Assembly (NCBI GenBank): GCA_027296185.1
Contig: JAPUJL010000020.1
Span: forward strand, 1 to 5,166
Length of the DNA: 5,166 bases
Direction: 5' to 3'
From: SAR324 cluster bacterium
GTDB taxonomy: Bacteria > SAR324 > JACQKK01
The position numbers were made by a program, and so were the translations under genes. The notes under the pieces are model-generated. The model saw only the letters and a list, made by a program, of their open reading frames with translations. It had not been told where the DNA came from and did not search any database. Below are positions 4,921-5,166 of the stretch, piece by piece; positions within the stretch are counted from its first letter, which is position 1, and every line of letters starts with the position of its first letter.

Positions 4921-4997
4921 CGGGACAGGCAGCAACGGCGCCTGTAGAGCTCGATTCCCTGAGAAGGATTCCGGAGGAATCCGTCTCGCCTGTCCCG
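4921..4997. repeat. Compound inverted repeat with alternative pairings
   Basis: CGGGACAGGC (4921-4930) and GCCTGTCCCG (4988-4997) are a perfect 10-bp inverted repeat. Directly inside the right arm is a second hairpin: GAGAAGGATTCC (4961-4972), loop GGA, GGAATCCGTCTC (4976-4987), with 11 of 12 pairs. Competing pairings exist. ACAGGC (4925-4930) can instead pair with GCCTGT (4940-4945), and GATTCC (4953-4958) can replace GATTCC (4967-4972) as partner of GGAATC (4976-4981). GCTCGATTCC recurs at 5030-5039. No riboswitch, tRNA, SRP RNA or attC consensus was recognised. If transcribed on the plus strand, it lies about 165 nt before the ATG at 5164 and could be a leader switch. It could equally be a DNA-level element. 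Confidence 0.55.
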
Positions 4998-5065
4998 TCG
5001 CCCACGCGGCTTCGGGCGGCTAGCCGGCGGCTCGATTCCGCGGATCATGGACGGAATGGCCGCAA

Positions 5066-5094
5066 TTGCCCAGACACCCGTGCGCGTGTAAGAG
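5066..5094 (+). promoter_or_regulatory. Weak candidate promoter for the gene starting at 5164
   Basis: TTGCCC (5066-5071) and TAAGAG (5089-5094) are 17 nt apart and match consensus at 4 and 3 of 6 positions. If used, transcription would start near 5101, downstream of the 4921-4997 element, which would then lie upstream of the transcript. The match is weak. Confidence 0.2.
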
Positions 5095-5103
5095 TACGCC
5101 TCG

Positions 5104-5118
5104 ACGGCGTTTCGCCGT
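5104..5118 (+). promoter_or_regulatory. Hairpin upstream of the last start codon
   Basis: ACGGCG-TTT-CGCCGT is a perfect 6-bp stem with a 3-nt loop. It ends 45 bp before the ATG at 5164. No T-run follows, so it is not an intrinsic terminator. It may be a leader hairpin or a chance palindrome. Confidence 0.3.
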
Positions 5119-5163
5119 GTGCAACTAGGCGGCGCGGACGGCCCTGCTCGAATAGGAGTAGCG

Positions 5164-5166
5164 ATG
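5164..5166 (+). CDS. Start codon of a gene that continues beyond the window
   Basis: The final three bases are ATG, preceded by AGGAG (5154-5158) with 5-nt spacing. That is a near-ideal Shine-Dalgarno arrangement after 535 bp without an intact gene. Only the start codon is visible, so nothing can be said about the product. Its upstream region contains the hairpins at 4921-4997 and 5104-5118. Confidence 0.6.

Noticed and set aside
5025..5048. tRNA T-arm-like hairpin GCGG-CTCGATT-CCGC
   Set aside because: No acceptor stem, anticodon arm or D-arm could be placed on either strand around it, and the T-loop consensus is imperfect.
4842..5048. Minus-strand 68-codon open frame, arginine-rich
   Set aside because: It crosses the compound inverted repeat and has no Shine-Dalgarno, no recognisable motif and unnatural composition.
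5047..5091. 14-codon plus-strand open frame starting at 5047 as a leader peptide
   Set aside because: There is no convincing Shine-Dalgarno, no runs of a regulatory amino acid and no terminator hairpin with a T-run after it.

Overview
The window is GC-rich bacterial chromosomal DNA. Its genes start with ATG behind plain Shine-Dalgarno sites, and the envelope proteins carry Sec signal peptides, so it comes from a Gram-negative bacterium. The mix of a FecR-domain periplasmic protein, a double Usp protein, a crotonase and a DUF2059-like exported protein fits a high-GC proteobacterium, perhaps a gammaproteobacterium. That placement is inference; there is no rRNA or other marker gene. No transposase, CRISPR array, tRNA or rRNA was found.

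Layout. (1) 1-1098, minus strand: a two-gene envelope operon. A secreted FecR-domain protein (238-1098) is followed 69 bp downstream by an exported protein cut by the window edge (1-168), possibly an outer-membrane beta-barrel protein. A plausible sigma70 promoter at 1291-1319 would give the FecR mRNA a leader of about 185 nt with two mutually exclusive hairpins over its ribosome-binding site. (2) 1457-2290, minus strand: an enoyl-CoA hydratase/isomerase (crotonase) with both catalytic glutamates. (3) 2291-2726: a 436-bp divergent intergenic region dense in dyads. It includes a 45-bp tandem repeat whose two copies differ by compensatory changes in a 6-bp stem. (4) 2727-3578, plus strand: a tandem universal-stress-protein-domain protein without the usual ATP-binding signature. 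(5) 3579-3758: a short intergenic region with a REP-like element. (6) 3759-4628, plus strand: an exported DUF2059-like protein. (7) 4629-5163: no intact gene. It holds the 3' end of a decayed minus-strand gene (4636-4776), a less GC-rich stretch, a strong compound inverted repeat (4921-4997) with alternative pairings, and the upstream region of a gene whose ATG is the last three bases of the window.

The genes do not form one obvious pathway. The FecR protein and its downstream partner probably act together at the cell envelope. The crotonase (acyl-CoA metabolism) and the Usp protein (stress response) are divergent and share one upstream region, so co-regulation is possible but unproven. The strongest undescribed signals are non-coding: the covarying 45-bp repeat pair and the switch-like element before the final start codon.
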